Source: Corythucha ciliata (taxonomy: Eukaryota; Arthropoda; Insecta; Hemiptera; Tingidae). Taken from it: a stretch of 64,000 nucleotides of DNA. The notes beneath the pieces were generated by a model. The model saw only the letters and a list, made by a program, of their open reading frames with translations. It was not told the DNA's origin and searched no databases. Shown piece after piece: positions 1 to 10,598 of the stretch. Position numbers and translations under genes: made by a program. The first letter of the stretch is position 1, and each line of letters starts with the position of its first letter. Location of the stretch: positions 3,511,009 through 3,575,008 of the forward strand of contig CM075938.1 in the NCBI GenBank assembly GCA_038030265.1, read 5' to 3'.

Positions 1-1207
1 AAGGATTGACTCGGGAAATGACTGTTTCCAATTTTTTTTAGGTAGGTGCTATGTGGCTCAATTTGACTACCTGATCAGGGGTTTCTGAACGTTAGATGCA
101 ATATCTCAGCGAAAAATGCATCGATTGTGAAATTTAAAAAGTCGTTTTGTAGCTTACAATACTGGCATGTTTTATCAATAACTTAACCGTGACTTTGCCA
201 TTGAAGTTTGTGGAAAAATCTTCTTTGTAAGAAACAGTAAAATTACAATTTACGGTTTTTGGGTTTTTCAACAAATAAAAGAAAGTACTAAAACATGGCA
301 TCAGCTAGTTGCAACAGCATTTCTTGAACGGAAATTTTGTGCTCTTTCCATAACCGTCATCGGTTTTCTTCTGTTATGAATAGCTGCGACGCTAAAAATG
401 GTTATTGACGAAAAGAGAGCGTTTGGCCAAAAAATGACAAAAATACCTGTAACTCAGAAGGGAAGCGTTTGCGACCCTGGGTTCATATGACGATTTTGGT
501 TTGTCCTAGTTAGTACTATCACTGGTTAAAGTCCTGATCATTCCTCCTGAAACACCCTGTATATTGTTATCTACTCTTCAAAATAATACTCCTGAAACTT
601 AAACTGGTGCTAGTCAGACATATTTATATATTCATATAGTGAGGCTTGTCAACGGACAAGGACCTCTCAACACGTTACAAGTTAATTATAATAGACAGCC
701 GATACTCAGACAAATACAAAAAAAAAAAAAAAAAAAAAAATGTTATCCATACATTTTGTGACACGATAGCGCGACAATATTGCCACGAACGGAGGGGCAA
801 TGTGACTCACACGTGTGTGTCGAAAGGAAAAGTTATAATTTAAGGTACTCACGTGAAATATTTTTACTATTATAGGACAAAATTACAGCTGCCAAGTTTT
901 AGCGGTTAATGTTCGAACGATACGAAATGTAATTAAAAGAGTTCTAAAAGTCTGGAATTAGTTGAAACGGCGCGTGATTTGCAGCTTAGAGCCCCCCCCC
1001 CCACCATCCTAATCATTCGAAGCTCGTGTACGTGTGGACGCCTCTTCTAAATTGCAACATACATCCAAATGCATTTTTTAATGAAATAAATAGTAAGGCC
1101 GTGAACGGTGAAAGATACGAATACTGTTAAAGAAATGCCCAAGCAACATTTTGACTTCTGTATTTCAATGCTCCGAAGGATCAGGGGTGGGCAAAATACT
1201 TTGAAAA
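1..1207. other. non-coding, probable repeat remnants
   Basis: No convincing coding region. Near 548-564 the sequence reads TGAAACACCCTGTATA, which resembles the terminal ACAGGGTGTTTC motif often seen at the edge of arthropod repeats, so 1-564 may be the end of a dispersed element whose other end lies outside the window. A 20-base A run lies near 720-740 and a C run near 1002. At 1182 the sequence CAGGGGTGGGCAAAATAC begins; it has the look of a hAT terminal repeat, but its partner would lie in or past the adjacent gap. Both repeat calls are tentative. Confidence 0.35.
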
Positions 1208-1707
1208 NNNNNNNNNNNNNNNNNNNNNNNNNNNNNNNNNNNNNNNNNNNNNNNNNNNNNNNNNNNNNNNNNNNNNNNNNNNNNNNNNNNNNNNNNNNNN
1301 NNNNNNNNNNNNNNNNNNNNNNNNNNNNNNNNNNNNNNNNNNNNNNNNNNNNNNNNNNNNNNNNNNNNNNNNNNNNNNNNNNNNNNNNNNNNNNNNNNNN
1401 NNNNNNNNNNNNNNNNNNNNNNNNNNNNNNNNNNNNNNNNNNNNNNNNNNNNNNNNNNNNNNNNNNNNNNNNNNNNNNNNNNNNNNNNNNNNNNNNNNNN
1501 NNNNNNNNNNNNNNNNNNNNNNNNNNNNNNNNNNNNNNNNNNNNNNNNNNNNNNNNNNNNNNNNNNNNNNNNNNNNNNNNNNNNNNNNNNNNNNNNNNNN
1601 NNNNNNNNNNNNNNNNNNNNNNNNNNNNNNNNNNNNNNNNNNNNNNNNNNNNNNNNNNNNNNNNNNNNNNNNNNNNNNNNNNNNNNNNNNNNNNNNNNNN
1701 NNNNNNN
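1208..1707. other. assembly gap (500 N)
   Basis: Exactly 500 N. The round length equals that of the second gap, so it is probably an arbitrary placeholder. The Ty3/gypsy pol fragment on its right runs into it. Confidence 0.99.
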
Positions 1708-2834
1708 ACCATTCCCAAGAAGCGCCTTAGTTCTTTGATGGTTTTTGGTTCCGGCAGGTCCATGATGGCTTGTTCCTTGTCCGGAAGTGGGGTGATTCCC
1801 TGAGAGCTGACGTTGTAGCCTAGAAAATTGACAGTTGGTTGGCCCTGGACGCTTTTTCGTAAATTTAAAGTGAAACCATGTTTGTCGAGCAGTTAGAGTA
1901 CTGTGCTCAGATGTTCTTCGTGTTCCTCCGGGGTCGCTGATGCGAGGAGGATATCGTCGATGAAGACGAAAACAAAGTTCAGATCTCGGAAAATGTGGTC
2001 AATGAATCGTTGAAATGTCTGACTTGCGTTTCTCAAGCCAAACATCATTCTCGGGAACTCAAACAAACCAAATGGTGTAATTATTGCTGTTTTCTTGATG
2101 TCTTCCTGGGACTACTGGAACGTGATGGTACGCTCGGTTAATGACGAGCGTCGAGAATATCGTTGAACCGTGAAGGAGATTTGTAAAATCATGGAGGTTC
2201 GGCACGTTGTAGCGATCTGGTAGGGTTATTGAATTCAAGCGTCGGTAGTCTCCGCATGGGCGAATGGAACCATCCTTTTTTGATACCACGTGAAGTGGAC
2301 TGGCCCAGGGGCTTTTTGACGGTCTACAGATGCCTTCCTCCATCATTTTGGCGAATTCTTTCTTGGTTTCCCGATATTTTTCGGGTGGCAGTCGGCGTGC
2401 TTTGCATGAGACTGGTGGCCCAGTTGTCTCTATGTAGTGCTGTATCTCGATGTTGGAGTGAGCTTTCCGTGGTGTTGGCCGTAGTATATTCGGAAATTTT
2501 TGAAGTATGTGGCTGTAAGCGGCTCCTGCTGGAATCGCCGTGACTTGTGTCCATGGTTCAATTGACGCATTTCCTCGTATTTCCCAAAGAGTTATTTGGT
2601 CGATCAGCCTTTCCCTCGTGAGGTCAACGGCTAGATTGTGAGTTTTGAGAAAGTCGGCTCCGAGTATCGGGTGAGATACGTTGGCCAGCACGAAATCCCA
2701 TTTGAAAGGTCGACGGAATCCAAGATCGAGAGAGCGGTGCTCTGTGCCAAAAGTAGAGATCGGCGTGCCGTTGGCGGCGTAGAGTTGGTATTTCGAGTCA
2801 TGAGAGGTTTGTTGGCGGTTTCAGTGGTGGAAGT
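1708..2834 (-). pseudogene. Ty3/gypsy retrotransposon pol fragment (protease end and reverse transcriptase), broken
   Basis: Read on the minus strand, this is the end of a retropepsin-like region (about 2830-2560; VSHPILGADFL) followed by a reverse transcriptase (about 2540-1708). Visible RT motifs are KDGSIRPCGDYRRLN, then in another frame TPFGLFEFPRM and the catalytic box as FIDDIL, then the connection motif KTIKELRRFLGM at the gap edge. Together these are typical of Ty3/gypsy elements with a divergent protease leader. The copy is dead: the frame changes near 2110, there is an in-frame TAA near 1895, the gap removes RNase H and integrase, and a SINE interrupts it on the right at 2835. No LTR is visible. 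Short flanking sequence after 3411 is not clearly coding, so upstream gag was probably already lost. Confidence 0.85.
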
Positions 2835-3399
2835 TGGAGTGGTAATCCAACGTGCTTTACGTCCAACTACCATACGGTGTCGTGGACGAGGGCGAAAGCA
2901 CACATTTTACTATTCTCACGTGGTTATCATTTCCCCTTAAGGGGGCATACAAGTACTACCCCTCGCCCATTATCCCCTCAACGTTTTACGCGAAAAGTAT
3001 TTGGAATATTTCATTTTTTATGGTCTCATATTAAACCTTATACTCTTGGGACTTGCCCAGCAGAGCCCAAATTTCAATTTTGACTTTCCTCGAATTTTAA
3101 ATCAACTTTATAAAATTACTAGTAATGTTATGAATTTAATTTAAAATTCGAGGAAAGTCAAAATTGAAATTCGGGCTCTGCTGGGCAAGTCTCAGGACTA
3201 TAAGGTTTCATATGAGACCATAAAAAATGAAATACTCCAAATACTTTTCGCGTAAAACGGTGAGGGGATAATGGGCGAGGGGTAGTACTAGTATGCCCCC
3301 TTAAATAATCCAGTCTTTAGTGGGAATCGAACCCACTCAGCAGACGATACCTGGACATGAGAGTCGACGCCCTAACGACCTCGGCCACTCTGCTGGGCC
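2835..3399 (-). mobile_element. tRNA-derived SINE (family 1, copy 1), split by a MITE
   Basis: On the minus strand a degenerate tRNA-like head (about 3398-3313) carries a D-arm/A-box-like GTGGCCGAGG and a perfect B box GGTTCGATTCC. The body contains GCTTTCGCCCTCGTCCACG and GGTAGTTGGACGTAAAGC. The same body recurs at 33383-33527. The insertion is flanked by a 12-bp direct repeat, AGTGGTGGAAGT, at 2823-2834 and 3400-3411, as expected for LINE-mediated insertion. Its target is the Ty3/gypsy fragment. The body is interrupted at a TTAA by a foldback MITE. The first four acceptor-stem pairs (CCAG/CTGG) remain but the rest does not pair, so this is a SINE rather than a working tRNA gene. Confidence 0.8.
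2937..3304. mobile_element. foldback MITE with TTAA target duplication
   Basis: Two arms of about 162 bp, 2941-3102 and 3139-3300, are near-perfect reverse complements around a 36-bp loop. The ends read GGGGGCATACAAGTACTACC and its complement, and both sides carry TTAA (2937-2940, 3301-3304). TTAA duplication is typical of piggyBac-type transposition, so this is inferred to be a piggyBac-mobilised MITE, although the ends do not begin with the usual CCC. It encodes nothing and would form a very stable hairpin. Confidence 0.85.
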
Positions 3400-3449
3400 A
3401 GTGGTGGAAGTGTTTTGTTTAAAATATTTAATTTTGGTCGTAACACACA

Positions 3450-3726
3450 TCAAGGTGACTAAATTTTCTATAGGTGCCGCAAATCACCGTCCTTCACCTA
3501 CGTCACGAGCAGTCCCAACCGCCATTGCGCTGAACCCAGTACATTATTAATTGTTATTGGGCAGTGATTTTTGAGAATTCATAAACTTCAATTTCAAAAT
3601 TAACTTGTTCTGCTGCTCTGGGGTGAGCAATCGGGAGCAAAGGACTGCTGGTGACGTCAGTCCCCCCGTCCCCCCGATGGGCAGGGAGAAATCTGCTGCA
3701 CCTATAGTAAAGTTTAGTCACCTTGA
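3450..3726. mobile_element. short MITE with 27-bp inverted ends
   Basis: TCAAGGTGACTAAATTTTCT at 3450 and its inverted counterpart ending near 3726 form terminal repeats of about 27 bp with two or three mismatches, enclosing about 220 bp of non-coding sequence. The target duplication is unclear; CACAT occurs near both ends but not at matching offsets. The superfamily cannot be named. Confidence 0.65.
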
Positions 3727-4384
3727 ATCACATGGAGTACTTTCTCTGAAACGCCGCCAGATATCGTATCCCTTAGCTACAATCGCCAATAGCAATAACA
3801 ATTATTGAGAGATTGAGAAATGCCGTTACGAAAATACGTCACCGTTAGACCGAGTTTATTCCCATCGGATTTGACGGGAAAACCTTCAAAATTGGCAACG
3901 CTGGGCTGCAACCGAAAGCTTTGTTACCTCGTCCTAAACATGCCATATTGATGGTTACTGTCACGAATAATAGCTCAATTACTCTTCTACGATATTGCCA
4001 AGGTATAGGCCAGAGGATGGCAGCTGCCCAACTGGGGAAATTTGAAAATTGTTCGCCCGGTTAATTCGTGTAACTCGGTAAAATCGGACAGTTTTAGTGG
4101 TCGTGATAAAAATCTCGTGTCTCTCCGCATCTCCACACAGAAAACCTGCTGTAAGGACCACTAAACAGCCCTCGCCGGTAACATGCTCGCGGATAACCGC
4201 AGGTATTGGTATAGGGCCGCTTTCAGCCGCGAACAAATTGGTGTCCCAATGACTGGCGTCAAATCGAGACAGGAAGAAAACGCCAACCGGGTTAAAAGTA
4301 TTTTGTTCATAACTCGGCTATGAACCACTAGAAACTCTTGTAAGATTTTGTAAAATTAATTTTTAATTAATTCATTATAAATTA
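3727..4384. other. no recognisable feature
   Basis: About 650 bp between a MITE and a LINE fragment. Open frames here are short and show no family signature; I see no repeats or RNA genes. Confidence 0.6.
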
Positions 4385-5614
4385 CAGTCACCGCACACCA
4401 AAACCCAGAACTCTCCGTTAATCAGCCCAACAACTCCGAAATCGCTAACATATACTCAAAAATTGACCAGCTCATCAGCATACTACAAACCCTGATCACC
4501 CTTCTTACCCAAATTCTCCCAAAGCTCATCAAATGACGTCCTCATCAATAAACAGCAATCTAATAATTATCACGTGGAATAGCCAGGGGTTGAACAATAA
4601 ATACCACGAACTGAAACTCTTCTTGAATCAACTAATCAAACTGAAATAAAGAGGTTTACCTCGCACTGTTCATCGATACGAAGCAAGCTTTCGATCGAGT
4701 TTGGCATCCAGGCCTGCTCTATAAGCTGAAACCATTGCTATCGGACAGGTTGATCCAAAGCTTCATCACAAAAAGATCTTTCCACGTAAAGTGCGACGGT
4801 GCCCATTCTTCGAGCTGTGGGATAACTGCATCAGTGCCCCAAGGAAGCGTTTGGGGGCCCATCCTCTATCTATTATACGTCTGTGACATCCCTACATCCC
4901 AAGATAGTAGCGCAGCAATGTTCGCAGACGACTACGCAATACTCACTCGCGATACATCGGGCATAGTTGCATCCACGAAACTCCAGCGGCATGTCAACAG
5001 CGTACAAGAATGGACCGATCAGTGGCGAATCGTGATGAACCCCGAAAAATCGTGCGTGACTACCTTCACCCTAAGAAGGAATCACCAAATTAACCAAATA
5101 AGTATGAATAGCCAAACCGTACCGGCAACAGATGTGACACGCTACCTAGGAGTCCACCTCCAACAACGACTCACCTACGATTCACACATAAGTGAACTAG
5201 TGAGAAGACTCCGCTCCCGCATTCGACTACTCAAGCCTCTTCGCAGCCAGACTTCTCCTCTAAGCCTGGATAACAAACGACTCCTCTATCTAACTATGAT
5301 ACGCCCAGTTTGGCAGTACGGTTGTTCCATCTGGGGACTGGCGAGCAAAACTCAGATCAAAAGAGTCCAAACCCAGCAAAATAGAGCTCTCCGGCTAATA
5401 ACAAATGCTCCATGGTTTGTACGGAACTCAATAATACATAGGGATCTGGATGTGCCACTAGTTGAGGAAGTAATACAAACATCGATGAACCGCATGAAAA
5501 AAAACCATAATGTCTCATGAATCCCCAGCTTTTGAACGCCTCCTAAACTCATGGGATAGACTAATCCATCCGCGACGTCTCAAAAGGAAAAGGATGACCG
5601 ACCTGCTGGACTGA
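4385..5614 (+). mobile_element. Jockey-like LINE, internally deleted
   Basis: The fragment starts with the C-terminal end of an ORF1 (about 4385-4534, ending ILPKLIK and a stop). ORF2 follows at 4533 with MTSSSINSNLIIITWNSQGL, the start of an apurinic-type endonuclease. After about 40 codons the endonuclease stops and the sequence jumps to the reverse transcriptase, so roughly the rest of the endonuclease and the RT fingers have been deleted. ORF2 then runs to its natural C-terminus near 5614. Truncation at the 5' side is usual for LINEs. No poly(A) is visible; a palindromic module follows immediately. Confidence 0.85.
4646..5614 (+). pseudogene. LINE ORF2 reverse transcriptase remnant (Jockey-like)
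   Basis: Frame from LALFIDTKQAFDRVWHPGLL (RT block with the first catalytic Asp) through SVPQGSVWGP and the catalytic box MFADDYAILT, then thumb motif RYLGVHLQQRLTYDSH and a C-terminal region rich in Arg/Leu. The open frame from 4735 to 5520 is uninterrupted; similar coding sequence extends a little on both sides in shifted frames, ending RRLKRKRMTDLLD. Jockey-clade LINEs lack RNase H, and none is present. Without a complete endonuclease it cannot retrotranspose on its own. Confidence 0.85.
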
Positions 5615-5624
5615 TATATATATA

Positions 5625-5795
5625 AAGTTACCGGCAAAGTGGGAAATCAGGCATTGTGGGAAATGCCTAGACATTGTTCACAATGCCTGACCCTGTTAGG
5701 CAATGTGGGAAATTTTTTCATTAGTTCTCACATTGCCTGGCTGTTATCAGGCATTGTGGATAATGCCTAACTGCTCAGGCGAAGTGGGAGATTTA
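5625..5795 (+). repeat. palindrome-rich module, copy 1
   Basis: A chain of the words CAGGCATTGTG and CACAATGCCTG plus GGCAAAGTGGGAAATC, alternating in orientation about every 20-30 bp, so the block can fold into several short hairpins. It begins ACCGGCAAAGTGGGAAATC straight after a short TATATA stretch at the 3' end of the Jockey fragment. A second copy lies at 8597-8797 in inverted orientation, also next to a Jockey LINE end. It may be the LINE family's 3' untranslated region or an independent repeat. Confidence 0.7.
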
Positions 5796-5873
5796 ATAGT
5801 GTGGTGCTTGAAGTTTTTATTTTTTCCTTTAGAACTTCGGTACTGAATTTAATGTCACTGCAGTGCACGTACG

Positions 5874-6650
5874 CAGGGGCGTAGCAATAGCCCCATGGTC
5901 GCGTGGAAGGGGGGCTCGGATAATAGTTGCCATATATTTATTTATCGGCAGAGGCGGATGAAGGGGAGGGCCTAGTTGCTTTCTTGACCTTCCAGCGGCA
6001 ACTTTCAGCGGCGGTCATTTCAATTTTTTTTTTTTTTTTTAGGCGATTTTTCCACCCGTCAAGAAAGGAAAAAAATTCCACCGGCGGCAGACTTGAGAGG
6101 CGCCCAGGATGCAAAGAAGCGCGCTCTAGTCTCCGTTAGCTACTCTGTCCTGGTTCGCAGATAGGGTGAGAAAAATGCCAATAAATAAAAAAAAAACACC
6201 TCTAGAATTGAAGGGCTAGAATTGAGAAAAACTTCATTTTTTTTTTTTCACTAGCGTTAGCCACAGCCAAACGTTAACTCACAGCTCAAATTGAGAACCG
6301 CTAAAACGTGGAAAAAGGCAAATTCACAGCTAAAATTGAGACAACCCAGCTATTAATCACTGCGAAATACCCCCAATTGGTGGTTTCTTGAGGCAACTTC
6401 ACATGACTACAATTTTACTATTTGCGGCTAATATTGAGAAATGGGTTAATTTGCCTCCAAACTTAGGAAAAATACACACAAAAATTATCAATGCAACCAG
6501 TACGGCACAGGGGTGTCTGATGGCAACTTTGCTTGAGTATAGGCGCGCAAGTGTGCTAGTCTTGGAGCAAAAGCGTGGCAAAAAGTAGGAAAAAAGCGCA
6601 AATATTCACGGCTGAAATAGTGGAAAAGCGCCAATGAGGAAGTTTCACAT
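5874..6650 (+). repeat. hAT-type end followed by ~29-bp minisatellite array (block 1, + orientation)
   Basis: CAGGGGCGTAGCAATAG at 5874 matches the hAT ends seen at 47346 and 54439. From about 6180 degenerate units with cores such as CAGCTAAAATTGAGA and GCGGCTAATATTGAGAAA recur at roughly 29-bp spacing to about 6640. A possible right end, CTACGCCACTG, occurs at 8252-8262, but the flanking 8-mers do not match, so the element's limits remain open. Confidence 0.6.
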
Positions 6651-8596
6651 TTTTCAAAAGTATTTTTTTTCTGGTCGAACACATAGATATGTGAATATAA
6701 AAACGTGTAAAAAAAATTAAATCGTGCTAGAAACATTTTTTTTTAAATTAATAAACGTAGGAAATTTGAGTTCCCGCGTGACGTCACGAATGCGTACTCT
6801 GTCTTTGTCTTACTATATTTTGTGTCACTCGACATGAGGCACAGTTACCTGCCTCACTTCATTGGACGGTGCAACATGATTATTAGTCAAGCTAGTTTAT
6901 CATCAAAAACCAAAAAAGTTTGATTTTTTCAGAGTCCATTCCCCAATTTTTCAGTTTCATAATATTTGATTAAAGTTGGAGGTTCTCTTTGTTCGTTCTT
7001 ATCTTCTCACGTGAAAAGTTTTGTGTATTAGATATTCTATTGGCCTAGTGCGAGTGCTAATTTTTATCAAATGTAACATGATGGACCGAACGCAAGGACG
7101 TGTTGCAGGCAATGTTGTACTGCGCTTGGTTCTTGTCTATGCCTGCTGTGAAGCGTCCAGCGGCGGCGTCCTAGCCGTGCTACGATGACGGGACAACGAT
7201 GTGGATGATTGATATCACCGGAGAGAATAGACAAAAATCAAGGAAGGTGTGGGAATTATTCGGAAGATATGGGCAGGGAAAAGGATAAAACATAAATGTA
7301 TAACCACTGCAAACATTAGGATCAAAACAAAGGAATGACATCGGCTAACCGAGAAAAACCGATGGTTGAAAAATAATTCAAAAATTGAAATTGTGAGTGA
7401 AAGGTTTCCCTCCAAACACGAACAACGTGGCGCTCAAACGAGAAGCCGCTGAAGTTACCATTTCAAAAGGGTTACTGTTAAAGAAATACTTATTTAAGAC
7501 GTGATTTACCTTGAATTCACGTTTTTTTTTTTTATTTTAAAAGTATTTCTTTTTTCCCCTTGAGTATCATAATAATGTCCCGGGTCAATAAAATAAACTG
7601 AAGATATAATGGAAATAATTGCAACCGAGCCGCCTTCTGGGTGGTGAAGTGGGGAGCAGCATTGATGACGCATTTTGAGGGCGAGGGGGCCGGGGGAGCA
7701 GCCCGTAACTGCAAACGTCAATTAAAAATTAACGGATGGAGCTATAAGCTCTATTTTAGCATACTTCCCCAAATCTATTTTAGCCTTTCCAACCCAAATA
7801 TAGTCTAACCGTTACGAGGGTTTCCACAGTCTCCGATCCGACATGCATGATCGGTGTTGGATCGGAAGCGTGCATGATAGGTGTGACCTGGCCTTTAAGC
7901 TTTCACTTCCAGCTAAAATAACTAATAAAAACGCTAATTCGCGGATCAAGTAGACAGTTTTTAATTTGTAGTTAATTTGTTTTTTAATTTTTCGATTTGG
8001 TTTTATACGGTTGAAAATGGCTGCAGTCAGCCGAAACCGGTACCAATAAATTATTTTACGACGAGAACATCCCATATTTTCCCTGATTCCAAGGTTTCCG
8101 CGTATAGCGTTGCACTTGAAAAACTGTGTTGAGGAATTCCATTAAAAAACGTCAAAATCTCCCTTCTCATTTACTCTTAAAGCTTGAACTGGCAATCATG
8201 GGACGGATGAGAGGCTCGATGTGCCAAGGAAGAGGGGGACATTTTCAACAAGCTACGCCACTGATTCCACACGATAGAAGTGAGGTGCTCCAAGACTCAC
8301 CATCCCTTGTTCTTCGGTATGTTTGGAGCGTTGCTGTGTGTTCTATGTCGTCAAGTGTGGAGCTTGGCCCTCTGCATCAATGCGACGAATGATAGCCGGA
8401 TACCCCCCCCCCCCTGGTAAGACATCTGTTTACGGTATTTGATGGTTAACAATCCCGTTTTGGGTCAGTGATGAATTTTCGGTAAAATCCATCTATACAT
8501 TATAGGAGGCTGGGATTTTAACTCCCTTCACACAAATTAAATAATAGTAATAAATAAATTAACAGAATTATGACTCCCAAGAAATAAGCTGATTCT
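6651..8596. other. non-coding, unassigned
   Basis: No coding sequence with a family signature. Contains runs of T and A, a palindromic pair around 7830-7880 (GATCCGACATGCATGAT and GATCGGAAGCGTGCATGAT), a hammerhead-like motif at 8006-8049 and a C run at 8403-8415. The rest gives no recognisable signal. Confidence 0.5.
8006..8049 (+). other. hammerhead-like/Penelope-type 3' motif, copy 1 (degenerate)
   Basis: GGCTGCAGTCAGCC forms a 5-bp stem with a CAGT loop, followed by GAAACCGGTACCAATAAA. Hammerhead ribozymes have the order CUGANGA, stem II, GAAA. Here the first box is decayed (TTGAAAA), but copy 2 at 27790-27822 retains CTGAAGA before the same stem and GAAAC. Penelope-like retroelements are known to carry such ribozymes. 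The match is suggestive only: stems I and III are not established. Confidence 0.35.
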
Positions 8597-8797
8597 CACA
8601 TTGCCGGCAGTGCTGTTATAGGCATTGTGCACAATGCCTGCTCAGCGTTAGGTAATGTGCACAATGCCTAGGCAGAGTGGGAAATATTTCTTCTTTCACC
8701 CTCTTTTCCTACATTGCCTGATTTCACCAGGCATTGTCAACAATGCCTAGGCATTTTCCACAATGCCTAGATTTCCCACTTTGCCGTTAACATATAT
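8597..8797 (-). repeat. palindrome-rich module, copy 2
   Basis: Same words as the block at 5625-5795, here on the minus strand: it starts AACGGCAAAGTGGGAAATC next to a short TATATA stretch and contains GGCATTGTGCACAATGCC, a perfect 18-bp palindrome, plus several imperfect ones. It directly adjoins the truncated RT of a Jockey LINE, as copy 1 does. Confidence 0.7.
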
Positions 8798-10180
8798 AAA
8801 TCAAAGTAGAATAAACTGTCAGTGATGCCATAACCTTAAGAGCAATGGTTGCATCCTGGCACCTGGGGAAGTCGTGTGTAAAGAGGTTGTAGAGGAAGGG
8901 GCCTATGATGCTTCCCTGGGGGACTCCAGCTCGAACAGCGTGTGATTTGGAGATAGAGTTTTTGTATTTAACGGCATAAGTCCGGTTGAGTAGGTAGGAC
9001 TGAAGAATTCGGTAGTAAGTGTCTGGTAGGTGAATTTTAAGTTTGGCTAGCAGCCCTTTATGCCAGACTCGGTCAAACGCCTTCTCAACATCGAGGAATA
9101 GACCAAGGCAGACCTGCTTGTTCTCATAGGCTAGGAGGATTTCGTCTACCACTCTGTGGAGCTGTTGCGGGCAGGAGTGTAAGGACCGGAAACCAAATTG
9201 CTCTTGAGGAATCAAGGGTTCCAAGTGGAGGACAAGTTCTGGAAGAAGGAGCCGTTCGAAAATTTTTGCCAAGAGGGAGAGAAGGCTGATTGGCCTATAG
9301 TTTCTGAGGTCATGGGATGGCTTACCTTTTTTCTTTATCATTATAACTTGCGCGAATTTCCATTTGGCTGGGAAATAAGCTAGCCTAAGCATGGCATTGT
9401 AAATCTGCGTCAACTGCACAAGTGCTTTGCGAGGAAGGTTTACCAATAGGGGCCTTGTTATTCCATCGAAACCAGGGGTCTTTTTGGAAGGAGACTTCAC
9501 AATGGCTGCTTTGACTTGAGTAGGCTTGAAGAATTTCTTGAAGATGGAGAGTTGTAGGGGCTTTCTAATGTAGTTTCTATGCGTTCATCGAAGTACTGAT
9601 CTCCGAGTTGATTTGGTGCAAACTGCTCAGTAAGAGCCTCGGCAAATGCTTCCGCCTTTCCGGTTGGTGTACATAGCCAGGTGGAGCCCTTTTTGAGTGG
9701 AGGAATTGCATTCTTTTCTTTTGTAATCGTCTTGGTCTTCTGCCAAAGTGATCCATTTGTTGTTTCGAGTTGAGACAGCTCTGCGTTCCTTTGTCCAGTC
9801 CTCTCACTGATTAGTGCGTTCTTTAGTTCCTCTGTGGCTTTGTTGTAGCCCCGCTTGTGTTCTGGAAAGGCTGTGGCACGCCACCGGGCCCTTGCCTGGC
9901 ATTTGGTGCGATGTAGAGCAGCTATGTGGGGTTGAGTAATGAAGCCAGTAGGTCGGGTGGACACTGATTTGTGTGAGCTAGCAAGATTAGCAGCAAACTG
10001 TACGTTGCGTGTAAATATTGAAGCTGCCTTGTCAACGTCTGATGGTGTTTTTAAGGGTAGTTGTAGGCTTGAGGCTGTGTTAGTCCAGTTGAATGGGTGT
10101 TTCATTAAATTGTTTCTTGGAGCAGAATCTTCGCGACGAGTGCCAAGCATAATTATGGTCGGAAAGTGATCAGAACTAAG
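8798..10180 (-). pseudogene. Jockey-like ORF2: endonuclease end, linker and reverse transcriptase
   Basis: From 10180 downward: SSDHFPTIIM (end of the endonuclease), a basic linker (10150-9497), then RT blocks from 9500: KKTPGFDGI, YRPISLLSLLAKIFERLL, EQFGFRSLHS, LFLDVEKAFDRVWHKGLL and AGVPQGSIIGPFLYNLF. It ends near 8790 before the YADD box. There is a frame change near 9500 between linker and RT. It differs clearly in sequence from the Jockey fragment at 4.4-5.6 kb, so two families or subfamilies are present. It is non-functional without the catalytic box. Confidence 0.85.
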
Positions 10181-10357
10181 GTTAAGGAACCTTTAAAGAC
10201 GAGTAGACGCATACGGCGCCATATTCGTTCTTATCAGTTTAATAAGAATGGTTGGGGGTGGTTTGTTGACATCAACAAAAGGTGGATTTAAAAGACTGAT
10301 AATTGATAAGAGCGAACATGGCGTCTGTGATTTTACCTGTCTGATTATAGGTTCTTT
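10181..10357. mobile_element. MITE in the Jockey LINE
   Basis: A 177-bp block flanked by ACTAAG on both sides (10175-10180, 10358-10363). Inside, CGGCGCCATATTCGTTCTTATCAG and its imperfect complement form subterminal inverted repeats, and AAGGAACC near the left end mirrors GGTTCTTT near the right. It interrupts the endonuclease coding sequence of the Jockey LINE. The superfamily is uncertain because the terminal match is poor. Confidence 0.6.
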
Positions 10358-10598
10358 ACTAAGCTCAGGTATATGACTCGGGAGGTTACGCTTGACGAGG
10401 TATCAATACCAGCGATAGCGACCCTCTAATAAAATACTTTTTTTTCGGTTTTCAAACAGTTTTGAGGTCTTTAGAGGTACGCCGCGGAAAGTTTCGGAGG
10501 CGGACTACGTGCTCTCATTCATTTTTTGTGCGGGACCGTCGGAACTTTGAGGGAAAGTGAGGTGAAAGTTTGGTGAGCGTGAGTGGGCTGGGGGGGGC

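Noticed and set aside
3313..3398. tRNA-Leu or tRNA-Ser gene
   Set aside because: Only part of the acceptor stem pairs and the sequence is embedded in a SINE with target duplications.
5874..8262. A complete hAT from CAGGGGCGTAGCAATAG (5874) to CTACGCCACTG (8262)
   Set aside because: The flanking 8-mers (CACGTACG and ATTCCACA) do not match, so the two ends may belong to different insertions.
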